A DNA stretch of 64,000 nt from Scytonema sp035967975 (GCA_035967975.1 JAWQFQ010000016.1:12083-76082), one strand, 5' to 3'; counted from the first letter of the stretch, positions 8,580-18,403 are shown. Notes: a model not told the origin generated them from the letters alone. Numbers and translations are program-made.

Positions 8580-9902
8580 TTATAAATCTAAAACAAGCTG
8601 TATTTCCTCTTCAAGTTGTTCATTTATCCAAGCAAGTTGCTGCCCAATTGCTAAATGTTGCATTGGTATTCTCGTTGTGTATCCGTTTGCTTGCAGGATG
8701 GGTTGTACCTCTTGTCGATAAAGTCTGCCTGTCAGGAATACAAACTCTGTTTCTTCTGGAGTCTCTTGCATTAAGCTTTCTGCGACTTGTCTCGCCCAGA
8801 TTAGGCGTTCTAAACGGGATAGCGAGTAGGGAGATTTATCATAGGGTGTGATGACTGTTTTTGGATTTAAGACTTGATGTAATGGTGACAGAATATACCA
8901 TTTGGATTTTTGTTCTTCTGCGTAGCGACGGCACGCTTGAAAATGTTGAGAACAATACAGGTCTTTAGCTACAGTAGAGTAGGTCAGCTGCTTACCGCAT
9001 CCGGCGACCAAGTATACTTTTTCCGTGGTTGTGAATCTTTTATATAACGCGATCGCTTGATTGAGATTGTGAGCCACTCTTCCCATAGTATAGGTGCGAC
9101 CTTGGCTCAACCGAGGGTCAATTCCGTGTCGGTATAAAATTCGGCAAACATGACAGTTGCACTTTGGTGTTACGTGGGCTGGTATTCTGATTAATTTTTC
9201 TTCCTGACTGGCAAACATCCCTCCTCCTACCCCGGATCGTATAAAGGTTGAGCCATCGAAGGATAATCCCATTTGCAGAAAAGCTTTAGCATATTGGGGA
9301 GAGCATAGACCAAAGATGTGTAGGTGCGTACAACTGCTATGCGATCGCACAACTTGAAGAATTTCTTTGATAATGTACAAGTTGGTTGAGTATTCCTTCG
9401 CCTGGGGAACAAGCCCGCCGATGCCAAGATGACGATACCCTAGTCCCAACAAGTATTTTGCAACTTCAAGGCGATCGCAAAGGGATTGTCCGTGGATAGT
9501 TGCTAAGGGGATTCTATCAGGGAGACGACTTTGAGCAAGTTGAATAAATATTTCTGCTTGGTTAAGGTTGTATTCTTGACGTTCCCTAATATTTTCTCCT
9601 ATGAGTAAGTGGTCAGGACAAACGATAATATCTCCTGCTTTTGAGCGTTCTTTGTATCGATGAATTGCCCAGTAAGCATCGACGTATTTACCATTTAGAG
9701 TAGGAATATCTTTGTCACGGTAGCTAAATGCTCCACAGTCATGAACGAGCGGGCTATCGGGAACATTTTCTACCTTTGTAGCTAATGAATATAACCAACC
9801 TGATGGCTGGCATTCAAGCAACTCCCAAATTGGGATTTTTTGATTGTTAAGTTTGACATAATCACTCTTACCCAAAACTGGATAAAAACCGGGTTTCATC
9901 AT
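8580..9902 (-). CDS. TGT/DpdA-like transglycosylase fused to a DUF6884 domain
   Basis: The N-terminal two thirds of this 440-residue protein resemble tRNA-guanine transglycosylases and their DNA-acting relatives (DpdA). Asp55 in H-D-C-G-A-F and Asp216 in F-D-G-S-T fit the catalytic aspartates. A zinc site C-x-C-x2-C (Cys248, 250, 253) with His278 matches the family C-x-C-x2-C-x25-H. Residues about 297-400 (V-Y-L-V-A-G-C-G-K-Q onward) look like DUF6884, a YaaA-like domain found with TGT-type proteins. TGT enzymes swap guanine for a 7-deazaguanine base in tRNA, DpdA in DNA. No queuosine or dpd synthesis genes are visible here, so the precursor would come from the host. Substrate (tRNA or DNA) is unresolved. 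Confidence 0.75.
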   Translation of the reverse strand: MMKPGFYPVLGKSDYVKLNNQKIPIWELLECQPSGWLYSLATKVENVPDSPLVHDCGAFSYRDKDIPTLNGKYVDAYWAIHRYKERSKAGDIIVCPDHLLIGENIRERQEYNLNQAEIFIQLAQSRLPDRIPLATIHGQSLCDRLEVAKYLLGLGYRHLGIGGLVPQAKEYSTNLYIIKEILQVVRSHSSCTHLHIFGLCSPQYAKAFLQMGLSFDGSTFIRSGVGGGMFASQEEKLIRIPAHVTPKCNCHVCRILYRHGIDPRLSQGRTYTMGRVAHNLNQAIALYKRFTTTEKVYLVAGCGKQLTYSTVAKDLYCSQHFQACRRYAEEQKSKWYILSPLHQVLNPKTVITPYDKSPYSLSRLERLIWARQVAESLMQETPEETEFVFLTGRLYRQEVQPILQANGYTTRIPMQHLAIGQQLAWINEQLEEEIQLVLDL

Positions 9903-10159
9903 TTCAATTAGCTTCTTAATTTCACTGAACCTAGGGTATAAAGAAGAAAGTTTTCTACACCCTAACCCTTTTTATCCTTTCTAATTAGAAAGCTTTTACT
10001 TAATAAGAAAAACTCAGGAATCAGGAGCCAAGATTCAGAATTGAATTTTGTGCAACTGGCGGATGAATAAAGAGATTTAAATCTTCACCATCTACACAGT
10101 GTCTACAATTGATTCGGGTGCTACTCCGATCCAATTGATTCTGACGAATGTATTCTTCT

Positions 10160-11050
10160 TCAATAAGGCTCAATATATAAATGTTCGTTAGATTCTTCAA
10201 TTTGACTGATACTTTTATAGTTCTCAAGAATCATTTTTGTAAACTCCTCTCTTGTCGCTTTTAAGTTGCGGAACAATTTGTCAATTGGATAGAAGAATAC
10301 CGATTGCTGACGGCTGTAAAACCAAACCAGTTGATTGATTTTGTAGGTGTCATAGCTATCAAGTAGTACATAACTGATTTGCTGATAAAAGTTCTCTAAA
10401 GAGAAAGGGCACTTCTTGGCTGATGTGCGAACATCAATGAGGGTATTTCCAGCAATAATTTGAGCGTCCGTACCACCAAGAGATTGACTGAAAGGGAATG
10501 AAGCATTGCAAATAATTTTTCCACTAACTTGATTAGCTACTGTTTGCCAGGTACAGGGTAAAATAGCAATGATTTGAACTGTGTCTTGAATAGTGGGAAG
10601 CCATTTTTGGAAATATTGCGCTTCTAGGCTGAGAGTTTTTTTCCCTTGTAGAAAGGGTTGAATAATCTCATGTGGGTTGCGACTGCGTGCATAGTTCTCT
10701 AATGCACCCAATAGCATACACTTTAGAGCTTCTTCCTCAAGCGAATTAGAATTTGTAATACAATACTCGAAGGCATAGTCACAAGATAGCATTTTGGCAC
10801 CAACCCTAGCCAAACAATTCGTGAACCAGTCTTTATCTTGATAGATATTTCCCAAATATTTGGCTAGTGATGAGGCGATCGCATTTCCTACTAAAGGGAA
10901 ATCTACTCCATCAAACGGTTTGATAATATTTTGGCTTTTTAACAGCTGGTTATGGTTAGTAATAATCTTGACAATCGTTGTGTTTAATCTAGAGTCAAAC
11001 CACTTTCTGATAGGTGAATTTTTGTTTTTCAGTTCTGATTTCAGGCTCAC
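10160..11050 (-). CDS. Unknown protein with a possible PD-(D/E)XK nuclease core
   Basis: This 296-residue protein starts at GTG and has no recognised family. Around residues 190-215 the pattern G-G-T-D-A-Q-I-I-A-G-N-T-L-I-D-V-R-T-S-A-K-K resembles the beta-hairpin core of PD-(D/E)XK nucleases (Asp, then Asp-x-Lys), though Arg replaces the expected Lys. It lies 257 bp upstream of the TGT/DUF6884 gene on the same strand, so the two may work together, for example as base modification plus a nuclease. That link is inferred from adjacency only. Confidence 0.4.
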   Translation of the reverse strand: MSLKSELKNKNSPIRKWFDSRLNTTIVKIITNHNQLLKSQNIIKPFDGVDFPLVGNAIASSLAKYLGNIYQDKDWFTNCLARVGAKMLSCDYAFEYCITNSNSLEEEALKCMLLGALENYARSRNPHEIIQPFLQGKKTLSLEAQYFQKWLPTIQDTVQIIAILPCTWQTVANQVSGKIICNASFPFSQSLGGTDAQIIAGNTLIDVRTSAKKCPFSLENFYQQISYVLLDSYDTYKINQLVWFYSRQQSVFFYPIDKLFRNLKATREEFTKMILENYKSISQIEESNEHLYIEPY

Positions 11051-11109
11051 TTTAGATATATTTAGATACTACAGTAATTGCCTGCATAAGCTGACGTGGT
11101 GATTTTTGA

Positions 11110-11215
11110 TTGAATAGGCATTGAGCCTATATGTGTATGCAACGGAAATAGAGGCTCTTAAAGCTTGTCCTATATAGATTTCAGTTTTTTACTTCTCTGT
11201 TTTAACCAAACACAA
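11110..11215. repeat. Left arm of ~100-bp inverted repeat bounding the pentapeptide/HEAT segment
   Basis: The stretch from GGCATTGAGCCTAT through GCAACGGAAATAGAGGCTC to CTTCTCTGTTTTAAC reappears, reverse-complemented with few differences, at 13543-13655. The most conserved 70 bp include AAGCTTGTCCTAT. Both arms point outward and enclose about 2.4 kb. This fits terminal repeats of a non-autonomous element or two solo IS ends. Confidence 0.7.
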
Positions 11216-11449
11216 GAAGACTACAAGTAGACACATTTTAGTACATTTTTACTAATTAACATAGTCAGAACTCAAATACCAACAATTGACCCTAAGCTGG
11301 TATAATCCCCGAATGTGCGACAAACGGAGAACAATTTACCGAAAGTTTTCCTGTATCTGCAAACCCTTCACCAACTACTCTCCACATACGGTTCTAACCG
11401 AGGTACGGCGGATAATACCTCCCATCAACTCAACTCTACTGAAAGTGGG

Positions 11450-12918
11450 TTACTCAGCTTCCTGCCAACCTTCTATAGATGCCAACAGGATGTTAATTAA
11501 AGGGTTGTCAATTAGTTCTTTCAAAGCCTCTATTCCACCTGCTTTTAATGTCCCGACAACTCGAGATTTCAGGGTTGGATTTTTCTCAATTTCATCAACT
11601 GCTCTAGCCACAACCGCCATTTTTTCGAGGCTGGTTGTAGTAGGATAAGTCTGCTGTAAGTGTTGTAGGAGGGCTTCAATCTCTTTAGCAGCTTCTACAA
11701 GATTTTGTCTCTGCTCTGACGTGTAGTTGGTGATATTGCCGCCAATTTGCTGCGCGTTAACAGTTTCAGCGTCTACAAGACCACCTGCAAATTGGGCATT
11801 TTGTAAATTGTAGTTAGATTGTTTTTTAGGAATTTCTGCCACTTCTTTTAAACCTCTAGTAACTGCTGTAAATGCTATTTCTAAACTTTGAACCTGACCA
11901 TCTTTCTGTGCCAGTAAATATATCAAATCTACTTTAGGTAAAGCTTTATACTGATTATATAAATCAAAATATTCTGCACTCAGTTGCGACTTATCAGCTA
12001 GGGGCGCGGTTTTAGCACGTAATAAAAACTTATCTTGACCTCGCTTCTCCATTGCTACTATTTCAAGTTCGGCATTTGGGTGATTCTCAGCTAATTGCTT
12101 AAATGAAATCGCAATAGCACGAGGGTCAACACTGGAATTGTGGTAAAGGTCAAGAGTGTCAAGGATGGGCTTGATAAAATCGGTAAAGTCTCCATCTGTA
12201 AAGGTTTCGTTCCAATTGTCTGGTTTGCGGCGGGGATTGGGGTCACTTGGAGTTGGCGATCGCATAAACACATATTCGCACTTTACTCCATGCAGCTTGG
12301 TATGGCTCGTAATACCCCAGTCCTCGATGCAAGCACCAGTAAGAATTGCCCCAGAAAAATCTGTTCCATCCAACTGAGTTTGCGACAGCTTGGCTCTGGA
12401 TAGGTCAGCATCTCGCAGGTTGGCTTCACTCAGATCGGCTCCAATAAAGCTAGTATCTGCTGCGCTCCCGAAGCAAGAGCACCCATAGATGTTGGAAGGA
12501 ATGCCATAGTTGCAACAAGACAAGCGATGACAATCCCTGTGAGTATCACCAGGGTTATACTTAAACCTTGATAAAGAATCACCGCAAGAAAAATTATTAG
12601 AGTAGTTAGTGAGGCAAACCCAAAAAAGGAATCCTCTTTTATACCGTTACTTAATAAATCACCTATAAATGCGCTCGCATATGCGGAAATTAACCCAGCA
12701 GTTGATGCCAGAGTGAGTGAAAAAATTATCAGAATAGTCTCCCAAAGAGTTGACAGACCTGCGGCAGCATTGTTAAAATTGATACAATTTAAAATTGCAT
12801 AACTAAAATCAGCACCTCGGATATCAGCATTAACAAAGTTTAGGTCTGCTCTAGTAGTAAGATTGCTATTTCGGAAGTTTTTCCTCTGAAAGTTATTACG
12901 ATTAACTTTAGATATCAT
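11450..12918 (-). pseudogene. Membrane pentapeptide-repeat protein, single frameshift
   Basis: Two overlapping frames form one gene. The first (12918 to 12430, 162 residues) has an N-terminal pentapeptide stretch (A-D-L-N-F, A-D-I-R-G, A-D-F-S-Y) and several transmembrane helices. The second (from about 12475 to 11450) opens in mid-gene with further pentapeptides (A-D-L-S-E, A-N-L-R-D, A-D-L-S-R) and ends in a helical domain common in cyanobacterial pentapeptide proteins. The frames join at GGAGCGCAGCAGAT near 12470, where one missing base separates them. The start overlaps the end of the HEAT-repeat frame (AATGATATCTAA), so the two are translationally coupled. A sequencing error is possible. 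Confidence 0.7.
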
Positions 12919-13310
12919 TACTCTTTGATTTTCCTGGTTGGGGGCATTTCCATTTGAAAATAGTGCTTAGAAACTTAATTTGGCACATCGCTGGTGGTTG
13001 CTTATTACGGCGATCAGCTAAAGCTCTTAAAGCTTTTGGTGGAACTTCTGAACAATTCTCGTTCATTAATTTTAATTTTGGTGCCATTTTACGCAATAAG
13101 GCTTTAGCTGTGCTTTCATATCTTATTAGCGCAGAGGTAGCTTCATCCGAGGGAATATTTTTGAGTGCCTGGAGTGCTTCGTAACGAACCCACGTTACTT
13201 CCTGATTATCTAAAAAAACAGCAGTAAGATCGGGAACGGCATCTTTTGCTTTTACACCAATTTTTCCTAAAGCACGAGATGCACCTAACCGAACGTTCCA
13301 ACCGAATGTT
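12908..13310 (-). pseudogene. HEAT-repeat protein fragment
   Basis: The frame encodes one to two HEAT-like repeats (V-R-L-G-A-S-R-A-L-G-K-I-G then W-V-R-Y-E-A-L-Q-A-L-K-N-I), with Pro and Asp in the usual loop positions. The frame is open to 13366 but has only a TTG start there. The conserved text begins at the 18-bp direct repeat at 13301, suggesting the N-terminus was lost by a rearrangement at that repeat. HEAT proteins of this kind in cyanobacteria often relate to phycobilin lyases or conflict systems; the fragment is too short to decide. Confidence 0.45.
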
Positions 13311-13429
13311 GGTAAAACAAGAAAAATCTGGCATACTGGCGGTGACGCTAACCTTTGTTGCGTCAAGTTTCGTCATATGTCTGAACTGAATACCTTACCC
13401 GATACCCAATCACCGAATGTTGGTAAAAC
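13301..13429 (+). repeat. 18-bp direct repeats ACCGAATGTTGGTAAAAC
   Basis: Perfect copies lie at 13301-13318 and 13412-13429, both followed by an A-rich run. They bracket about 93 bp at the broken end of the HEAT gene and could be a duplication made during an insertion or excision. Confidence 0.7.
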
Positions 13430-13542
13430 GAAAAAAAGTGAGCCTGCTGTCTCCGGACGCAAGTCTCTTCAACGCAGGTATGAAGATGTGCGATTGGGCA
13501 AAGCCCACTGCCGAAGGCAATCGCGGGAATGTCTCTTCCCTT

Positions 13543-13655
13543 ATTTAGTTAAAACAGAGAAGTAAAAAGCTGAAATATACATAGGACAAGCTTTAAGAGC
13601 CTCTATTTCCGTTGCATGCAGGGATCACGGCTCAATGCCGAATAGGCTTGTTTCT
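13543..13655. repeat. Right arm of ~100-bp inverted repeat
   Basis: Reverse complement of 11110-11215, running from GTTAAAACAGAGAAGTAAAAA through CTCTATTTCCGTTGCAT to GGCTCAATGCC. A shorter match, CGGAAATAGAGGCT, also occurs near 37592. Confidence 0.7.
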
Positions 13656-13720
13656 ACTAATTATGCAGCTATAGGGATATTTTCAGGTTTTGTGGTAATT
13701 CTCCACACTCCACGCCTTGC

Positions 13721-16192
13721 TTACAATTCAACTCCACTTGATTTAGTTTTATATGCAGCAGCGACGGTTTGTCGTTGAGGGTAGGGTATATTCTCAGTGG
13801 GTGTATATTGCTGCTTAATTGCTTCTCCTCGCCATTGATGAAGGTCTTGCATGATGTTTTTGAGGGGAGCAAAATCGATGACTGGATCTCCTTTTTTTTC
13901 AGCTTCATCTGTTTTATAATTTAAAATCTTGAAGTACATCTCCCGTTGGTCGGCAATTGGTAAGCGCCCGTCGTTGTCCTTTATCCTCTGGAGTATTTCT
14001 TCATTCCCTTGGTTCATTGCACTCCCCCAATTAGGACCACCGTGCTTGACCATGTTTGCCCATTCTTCGGCAATATACGGGTGAATCTTGACGGGAATAT
14101 CACCAGCCGTTTGTATTGGTTGTTCTTTGGATGTTGGTACGGTGGTAGGAGGCTCGTTACCGAAGACTTGCTCTAAATTGAGCTTTTGGGCGTTCCGGAC
14201 AATAAATTGTATTTTGTTGATATCGTAGTCAGAGATATTCATTTTGCTGACTTCTTTGGTAATGCCGTCTTCGGTTTTAGTCAGGTCAAATCGGACAAGT
14301 TCTTGAGTTCCCTTTTCCTCGGTAGTTTTGAATAATTGCAGGCTGGCTCGATGGTTTTTGGGGTCACGCGATCGCTTGATAGTAAACTCACCTACCGCAA
14401 GTTCTTCCTTATTAGCCTGGATGAGGAGGTTGTTGAGGCTGTGCAACATCTCATTTTGTTTAAAGACTTCCAGGGTTTTAATTGTCCCTGCAGGTGCGAG
14501 ACTCCCTAAGGAGTTTGCAACATCACGGATATCAGCATTGTTAACGTCAGGAAGCTTACCATTGTCGTTTTTGTATTCTGCTACGATGAGAAACTCCTGA
14601 CGCTCGACAGCCAACATTTCAGTGGGCTTTTTCGTAATTTTAAGTTCCTTTTGTTTGTTGAATTTGAACTCCATCAGAGAGTTTTCCCATCCAAATAACT
14701 CATCATTGCGACGGTGGATGCTAATGGTAATTCCTTGTTGACGAATGACAAACGCATCACTACGGTAAATACGCGAACCGTCCTGTTCGAGAGTACCGTA
14801 TTTTTTTAACATTGCTGTTGCAGTTTCAGCAATGTCCTTATTCTCTCCGTTGTAACGTTCTTGACGTGCTTGCTTATTCTTAATTTGATAGATGGGGACT
14901 TCCACCTGACGCGCCCACTGCTGTGCTACTGGCTCTACTCCTTGAGAATCAGCTACCTCTTGGTAGGTAAATTCAGGCGCATCTCTTCTCCGATTGCTGG
15001 TTTCTAACTCTTCTGGTTCTTGTGTAAAAAATTGCAAGCGTTCGGGATTTTCATCTTCCTTGTCTTCAGTGTTTGTCTCTTCTGCTTGAACATTATTGGC
15101 TACATAATCGTCAAAGCGCTCGCGCACTTCAATACTTTCCCCAGTATTGGTTAATGGTGGCTCTACTGTTTGATTGTCACTGTTGAGTGTTGGTTCGTTT
15201 GTTTCTTCTGGAGCAACAGATATGCTTTCATTAGAATAGCCTTCATAAGCCCGATAGTTTAACTCTTCGCCATCATCTGGTGGTGAGTCAACCTCAGGGG
15301 GATTGCTAATATCGATATCGTCTAAAAAACTGACGCTTGCTTCCTCTTCTTCATCAGACCAATTAATTAGTAATGCTTCCACGTCAGGCTGAGCTTGTTT
15401 ATTATGATTTTCACTCAGTAATTCCGATAATATGTTATCAGCAACTGCGGACAGACTTTCTACTTGCCCTGTTTGATTATCATCACCAAAATTATTTGGT
15501 TCTATAAAATTTTCGCTCTCATCTACGAATTGATGGCTAGCTCCATATTCCCCATCAGGTAATAATTCTTTGGTCTCTTCATAATTTTTGATGATTTCAG
15601 CAGAGGGAGGTAGTAGTTTAACCAGTGGTTCGCTTGCTACATCCATGATTTCTTCTTGGGTAAGTGTTTCGGTAACGAGATTGGTTGTACACTTACCTTC
15701 ACTATTTTGCTCGTAGAGAACGATTTGTTTATCCGAATTTTCAGAATCTAAATAAGCGGTGATTTTAAGGGTGCTTTCAGATGTTTGCCGATAATTATTA
15801 TTTAAATCGGGTACGTCTTCTACTAATTTAACAGCGATCGCTTGTGCTAGATAGTCGCTAAATGGTTCAGTTAGGATTGTATATTTGCCTTCCGTAGATA
15901 AGTCAGGCATGAGTATAATATTAGTCTCTTGATTGTTTTTTGTACCTTGATTGGTTAAATCTACCTTCTCCCATTTATATGCTCCTGGGGTAGATTCATC
16001 TGGTACAAGGTTGTAGATGTCTTTTCCAATTTCGACTGCTATTTTATTTGCTTTTCGAGATTCTTTAAGTTTTTCGAGAATTATCTTGCCTATCTCAATA
16101 AGTACTTTAGCTAGTTCTCCACTTGTTTGAATTGCAGCATCTGTTGTACTTAAGTAGGTTTCATTAATTTGAGTTTGTCTGGAGTCGAACAT
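13721..16192 (-). CDS. Large conjugation-operon protein, unknown function
   Basis: This 823-residue soluble protein is the last gene of the transfer operon, after the coupling protein. It has no signal peptide or membrane helix. Residues about 1-110 may be folded; about 190-420 are very acidic and low-complexity (probably a linker). Residues about 430-690 hold at least two copies of a small alpha/beta unit (Y-R-S-D-A-F-V-I-R and V-G-E-F-T-I-K-R starts, each followed by a beta strand and a helix). A related unit appears in the 255-residue protein at 56395. Residues about 720-823 form a conserved helical end (P-Y-I-A-E-E-W-A-N-M-V-K). It may be a substrate or an accessory of DNA transfer; no relaxase motif was seen. 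Confidence 0.6.
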   Translation of the reverse strand: MFDSRQTQINETYLSTTDAAIQTSGELAKVLIEIGKIILEKLKESRKANKIAVEIGKDIYNLVPDESTPGAYKWEKVDLTNQGTKNNQETNIILMPDLSTEGKYTILTEPFSDYLAQAIAVKLVEDVPDLNNNYRQTSESTLKITAYLDSENSDKQIVLYEQNSEGKCTTNLVTETLTQEEIMDVASEPLVKLLPPSAEIIKNYEETKELLPDGEYGASHQFVDESENFIEPNNFGDDNQTGQVESLSAVADNILSELLSENHNKQAQPDVEALLINWSDEEEEASVSFLDDIDISNPPEVDSPPDDGEELNYRAYEGYSNESISVAPEETNEPTLNSDNQTVEPPLTNTGESIEVRERFDDYVANNVQAEETNTEDKEDENPERLQFFTQEPEELETSNRRRDAPEFTYQEVADSQGVEPVAQQWARQVEVPIYQIKNKQARQERYNGENKDIAETATAMLKKYGTLEQDGSRIYRSDAFVIRQQGITISIHRRNDELFGWENSLMEFKFNKQKELKITKKPTEMLAVERQEFLIVAEYKNDNGKLPDVNNADIRDVANSLGSLAPAGTIKTLEVFKQNEMLHSLNNLLIQANKEELAVGEFTIKRSRDPKNHRASLQLFKTTEEKGTQELVRFDLTKTEDGITKEVSKMNISDYDINKIQFIVRNAQKLNLEQVFGNEPPTTVPTSKEQPIQTAGDIPVKIHPYIAEEWANMVKHGGPNWGSAMNQGNEEILQRIKDNDGRLPIADQREMYFKILNYKTDEAEKKGDPVIDFAPLKNIMQDLHQWRGEAIKQQYTPTENIPYPQRQTVAAAYKTKSSGVEL

Positions 16193-16204
16193 ATAGCTAT
16201 CCTT

Positions 16205-16400
16205 GATTATTTATTTAAAATGAACCGCAAAGACGCAAAGGACGCATTCGCGTTGGCGGAGCCTCTCGGAGAGAAGCGTCTCGTTCGCGCAGCGTCTCGT
16301 TCGCGTAGCGTCTCGTTCGCGTAGCGTCTCGAAGAGAAGAGAAGAGAAGAGAAGAAAGAGAAGAAGAAGAGGGGTCATCTTACAGTGAGGAAGGAGTAGT
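16205..16400. repeat. Intergenic repeat element with GCGTCTCGTTCGCGTA tandem units
   Basis: The element opens with TTTAAAATGAACCGCAAAGAC, continues with about 3.5 units of a 16-bp repeat (GCGTCTCGTTCGCGTA) and purine-rich GAAGAGAAGA tracts, and ends with ATCTTACAGTGAGGAAGGAGT. Similar copies occur at 18207 and 22452 and inverted at 25455. It has the character of the short tandem repeats common in heterocystous cyanobacteria. Confidence 0.8.
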
Positions 16401-16416
16401 TCAGGGATTCGGTGAA

Positions 16417-18153
16417 TTAGAAAAAGGATTTATATGCATCCACAGGTAATGGTGTATTTCCCGCCTGTACGGGTGCTTGTGGGATAGGGAAACGCTTGTC
16501 TACTTCTTGTACCCTGGTATCTAAATCTTCTTGGGTTGGTCGTTTTTGTGTACTTTTGCGAGCAAGTTGCTTGATGAGTTTATCCCAATTCTTCCCGTTT
16601 TCTTCTTCTAATCCAATGAGGTATTTGGGAACCTTAATATTCTTTAGTATTGGAACAGAGCCCTCATTTTTATTACTATAAGCCGGGTTGATAAATAAAC
16701 ATTTACCTGGTGGTAATTTGAGGAATTGGGCTGGCTCGAATAATTTTCGAGTGCGTTCTTGCTCAGAGATACTTGTACTAGCTTTCCCGCCTCCAGTTGA
16801 GCGAGATTTTTGTTTATATTTAATTTCTTCTTCACCGAGGTAAGCAGAAAATAGTCGTGCTGATTCTTCTTCACCTGGATTAAATACAAACTTTGTACCG
16901 CACGCACCAAGGATTGCTTTGGAGATTTCTTTACCGTAAATTTTCTCTAACTGTCCCATATTTTGCCATCCGAGGATACCGCAAAATCCTTCAGAGCGTG
17001 ATTCGTTTAACCATTTGAATAAGTCAGGTAAAAAGATGGAGGGTAATTCGTCAACGCTAACTACCAATGAACCAGTCTCAATACGCTTTTTGGCAATACT
17101 TCTGGCGACTGTCATGTGCATGATAGAGGTCATTAAGGGACCGACTGCATCGCGGCGTTCGCGGTCAAGTCCAAAGATAATCATTTGCTTCTTGCCTACC
17201 TCTAAGGGTAAAGTAGTCTTACCGATAAAGCAACTTAAAGTGTTTTTCGCCATGAAGCGTGTAAACATAAGCGAGGCGGTACCAGCAATACCTGCGATAG
17301 TTTTTTCGGAACCGGATGAACTGAATAACTGACCAAAGGCAATTTTAATCCACGGATTAAGACTAGCCGCCATTAAGCGTTCAACCATCTTCTGGCTTGA
17401 GAGAATAGCTGCTGCGGTCATAATGTCCGCGTATTCACCAAAATCTTTGGTGAGCATGAGGATTGCTTGGGTTAACTGGTCTCCGGCTGGACCAAAGAAT
17501 GCGTCTTCTGAGCCACCGCCGAGTATACGGAAGTTCTTGTTGATGACGGTGGCTAATTGACGAGCCGTCTCAGCATCGCTACTATCGCGCAAGAAATCGA
17601 TTGGATTGCATACCTCAGATTCGGGGAACCCTGGAGCAAATATGTGTACTTCGTATCCTTTAGATTTAGCGTAACTAGCTATTTTAGCCTGGGACGGGTA
17701 CTTGAAGTCATACAAACAAATTCCAAAGCCCTGGTCTATTGCTGAATAGAGCATGGGGTTGATAGCTGAGAACGATTTACCACTACCAGGTGCGCCAATG
17801 ACAGCCGTCCCGCGTTGCACGTCAGGGACGTACAGGGGCGTTCCACCACTGCCTTTTGGTGGTTTCATGCCTTTGTATTTGTGGACTCCAACATATAATG
17901 AAGCACTATCACATTTGGGAGAGGTGATTTGCTTGAGTGCTTTTTTCTTGGCTTGGGCGGTTTCTTTTCCTCCACCCCAGTAGCTGGTAGCAAGTTTGCC
18001 TTTCTTGCTACCACTGAAAAAGTTTAAAACTAACAGTAAGCCAATTCCACCTGCGAGTGCTAGTCCTTGTGGAGACATCAGTTGGTTGGTATATTTGCTG
18101 AAATCGTACTTTGGAGTTGAGGGTTGAGCCGTAGCAAAGTATAAATTTTTCAT
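16417..18153 (-). CDS. VirD4/TraG-like type IV coupling protein
   Basis: This 578-residue protein is the ATPase that hands DNA-protein substrates to the mating channel. A membrane helix lies at about 33-50 (L-A-L-A-G-G-I-G-L-L-L-V-L-N-F-F). Walker A is G-A-P-G-S-G-K-S (about 118-125), and the Walker B region is L-V-V-S-V-D-E-L-P-S-I. The Y-D-F-K-Y-P motif just after Walker A is typical of TraG/VirD4. One N-terminal helix is seen rather than two, so it is a shortened version. It is penultimate in the transfer operon, separated from its neighbours by repeat elements. Confidence 0.88.
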   Translation of the reverse strand: MKNLYFATAQPSTPKYDFSKYTNQLMSPQGLALAGGIGLLLVLNFFSGSKKGKLATSYWGGGKETAQAKKKALKQITSPKCDSASLYVGVHKYKGMKPPKGSGGTPLYVPDVQRGTAVIGAPGSGKSFSAINPMLYSAIDQGFGICLYDFKYPSQAKIASYAKSKGYEVHIFAPGFPESEVCNPIDFLRDSSDAETARQLATVINKNFRILGGGSEDAFFGPAGDQLTQAILMLTKDFGEYADIMTAAAILSSQKMVERLMAASLNPWIKIAFGQLFSSSGSEKTIAGIAGTASLMFTRFMAKNTLSCFIGKTTLPLEVGKKQMIIFGLDRERRDAVGPLMTSIMHMTVARSIAKKRIETGSLVVSVDELPSIFLPDLFKWLNESRSEGFCGILGWQNMGQLEKIYGKEISKAILGACGTKFVFNPGEEESARLFSAYLGEEEIKYKQKSRSTGGGKASTSISEQERTRKLFEPAQFLKLPPGKCLFINPAYSNKNEGSVPILKNIKVPKYLIGLEEENGKNWDKLIKQLARKSTQKRPTQEDLDTRVQEVDKRFPIPQAPVQAGNTPLPVDAYKSFF

Positions 18154-18206
18154 AACAGTGTTACGTGTGATTTGTTGATAAGACTACTCTCTTTGCGCCT
18201 GAAGAT

Positions 18207-18355
18207 TTTTTATTTAAATGAACCGCGAAGACGCGTTCGCGTAGCGTCTCGTTCGCGTAGCGTCTCGTTCGCGTAGCGTCTCGAAGAGAAGAGAAGAGAA
18301 GAGCGCGAAGAAGAAAGAACAGGATTGGTAATCTTACACTAAGAAGGGAGTAATG
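18207..18355. repeat. Second copy of the intergenic repeat element
   Basis: It starts with ATTTAAATGAACCGCGAAGAC, has 3.5 tandem 16-bp units of GCGTCTCGTTCGCGTA, and ends with GGTAATCTTACACTAAGAAG, in the same orientation as the copy at 16205. Confidence 0.8.
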
Positions 18356-18403
18356 CTTGTTGGCAGCGATCGCTATCCGATACCATGAGTTTTGCTTATT
18401 AAT

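Noticed and set aside
10021..10227. 68-residue minus-strand frame overlapping the end of the nuclease-like gene
   Set aside because: It overlaps the better-supported frame at 10160-11050 and has no protein-like motif.
11320..11460. CATACGGTTC and neighbouring text resembling part of a group II intron domain V
   Set aside because: Only one strand of the expected hairpin is present, and no intron-encoded protein or intron 5' end could be found.
13377..13565. 62-residue plus-strand frame
   Set aside because: It overlaps the 18-bp direct repeat and the right inverted-repeat arm, has no Shine-Dalgarno, and its composition changes midway; probably not a gene.
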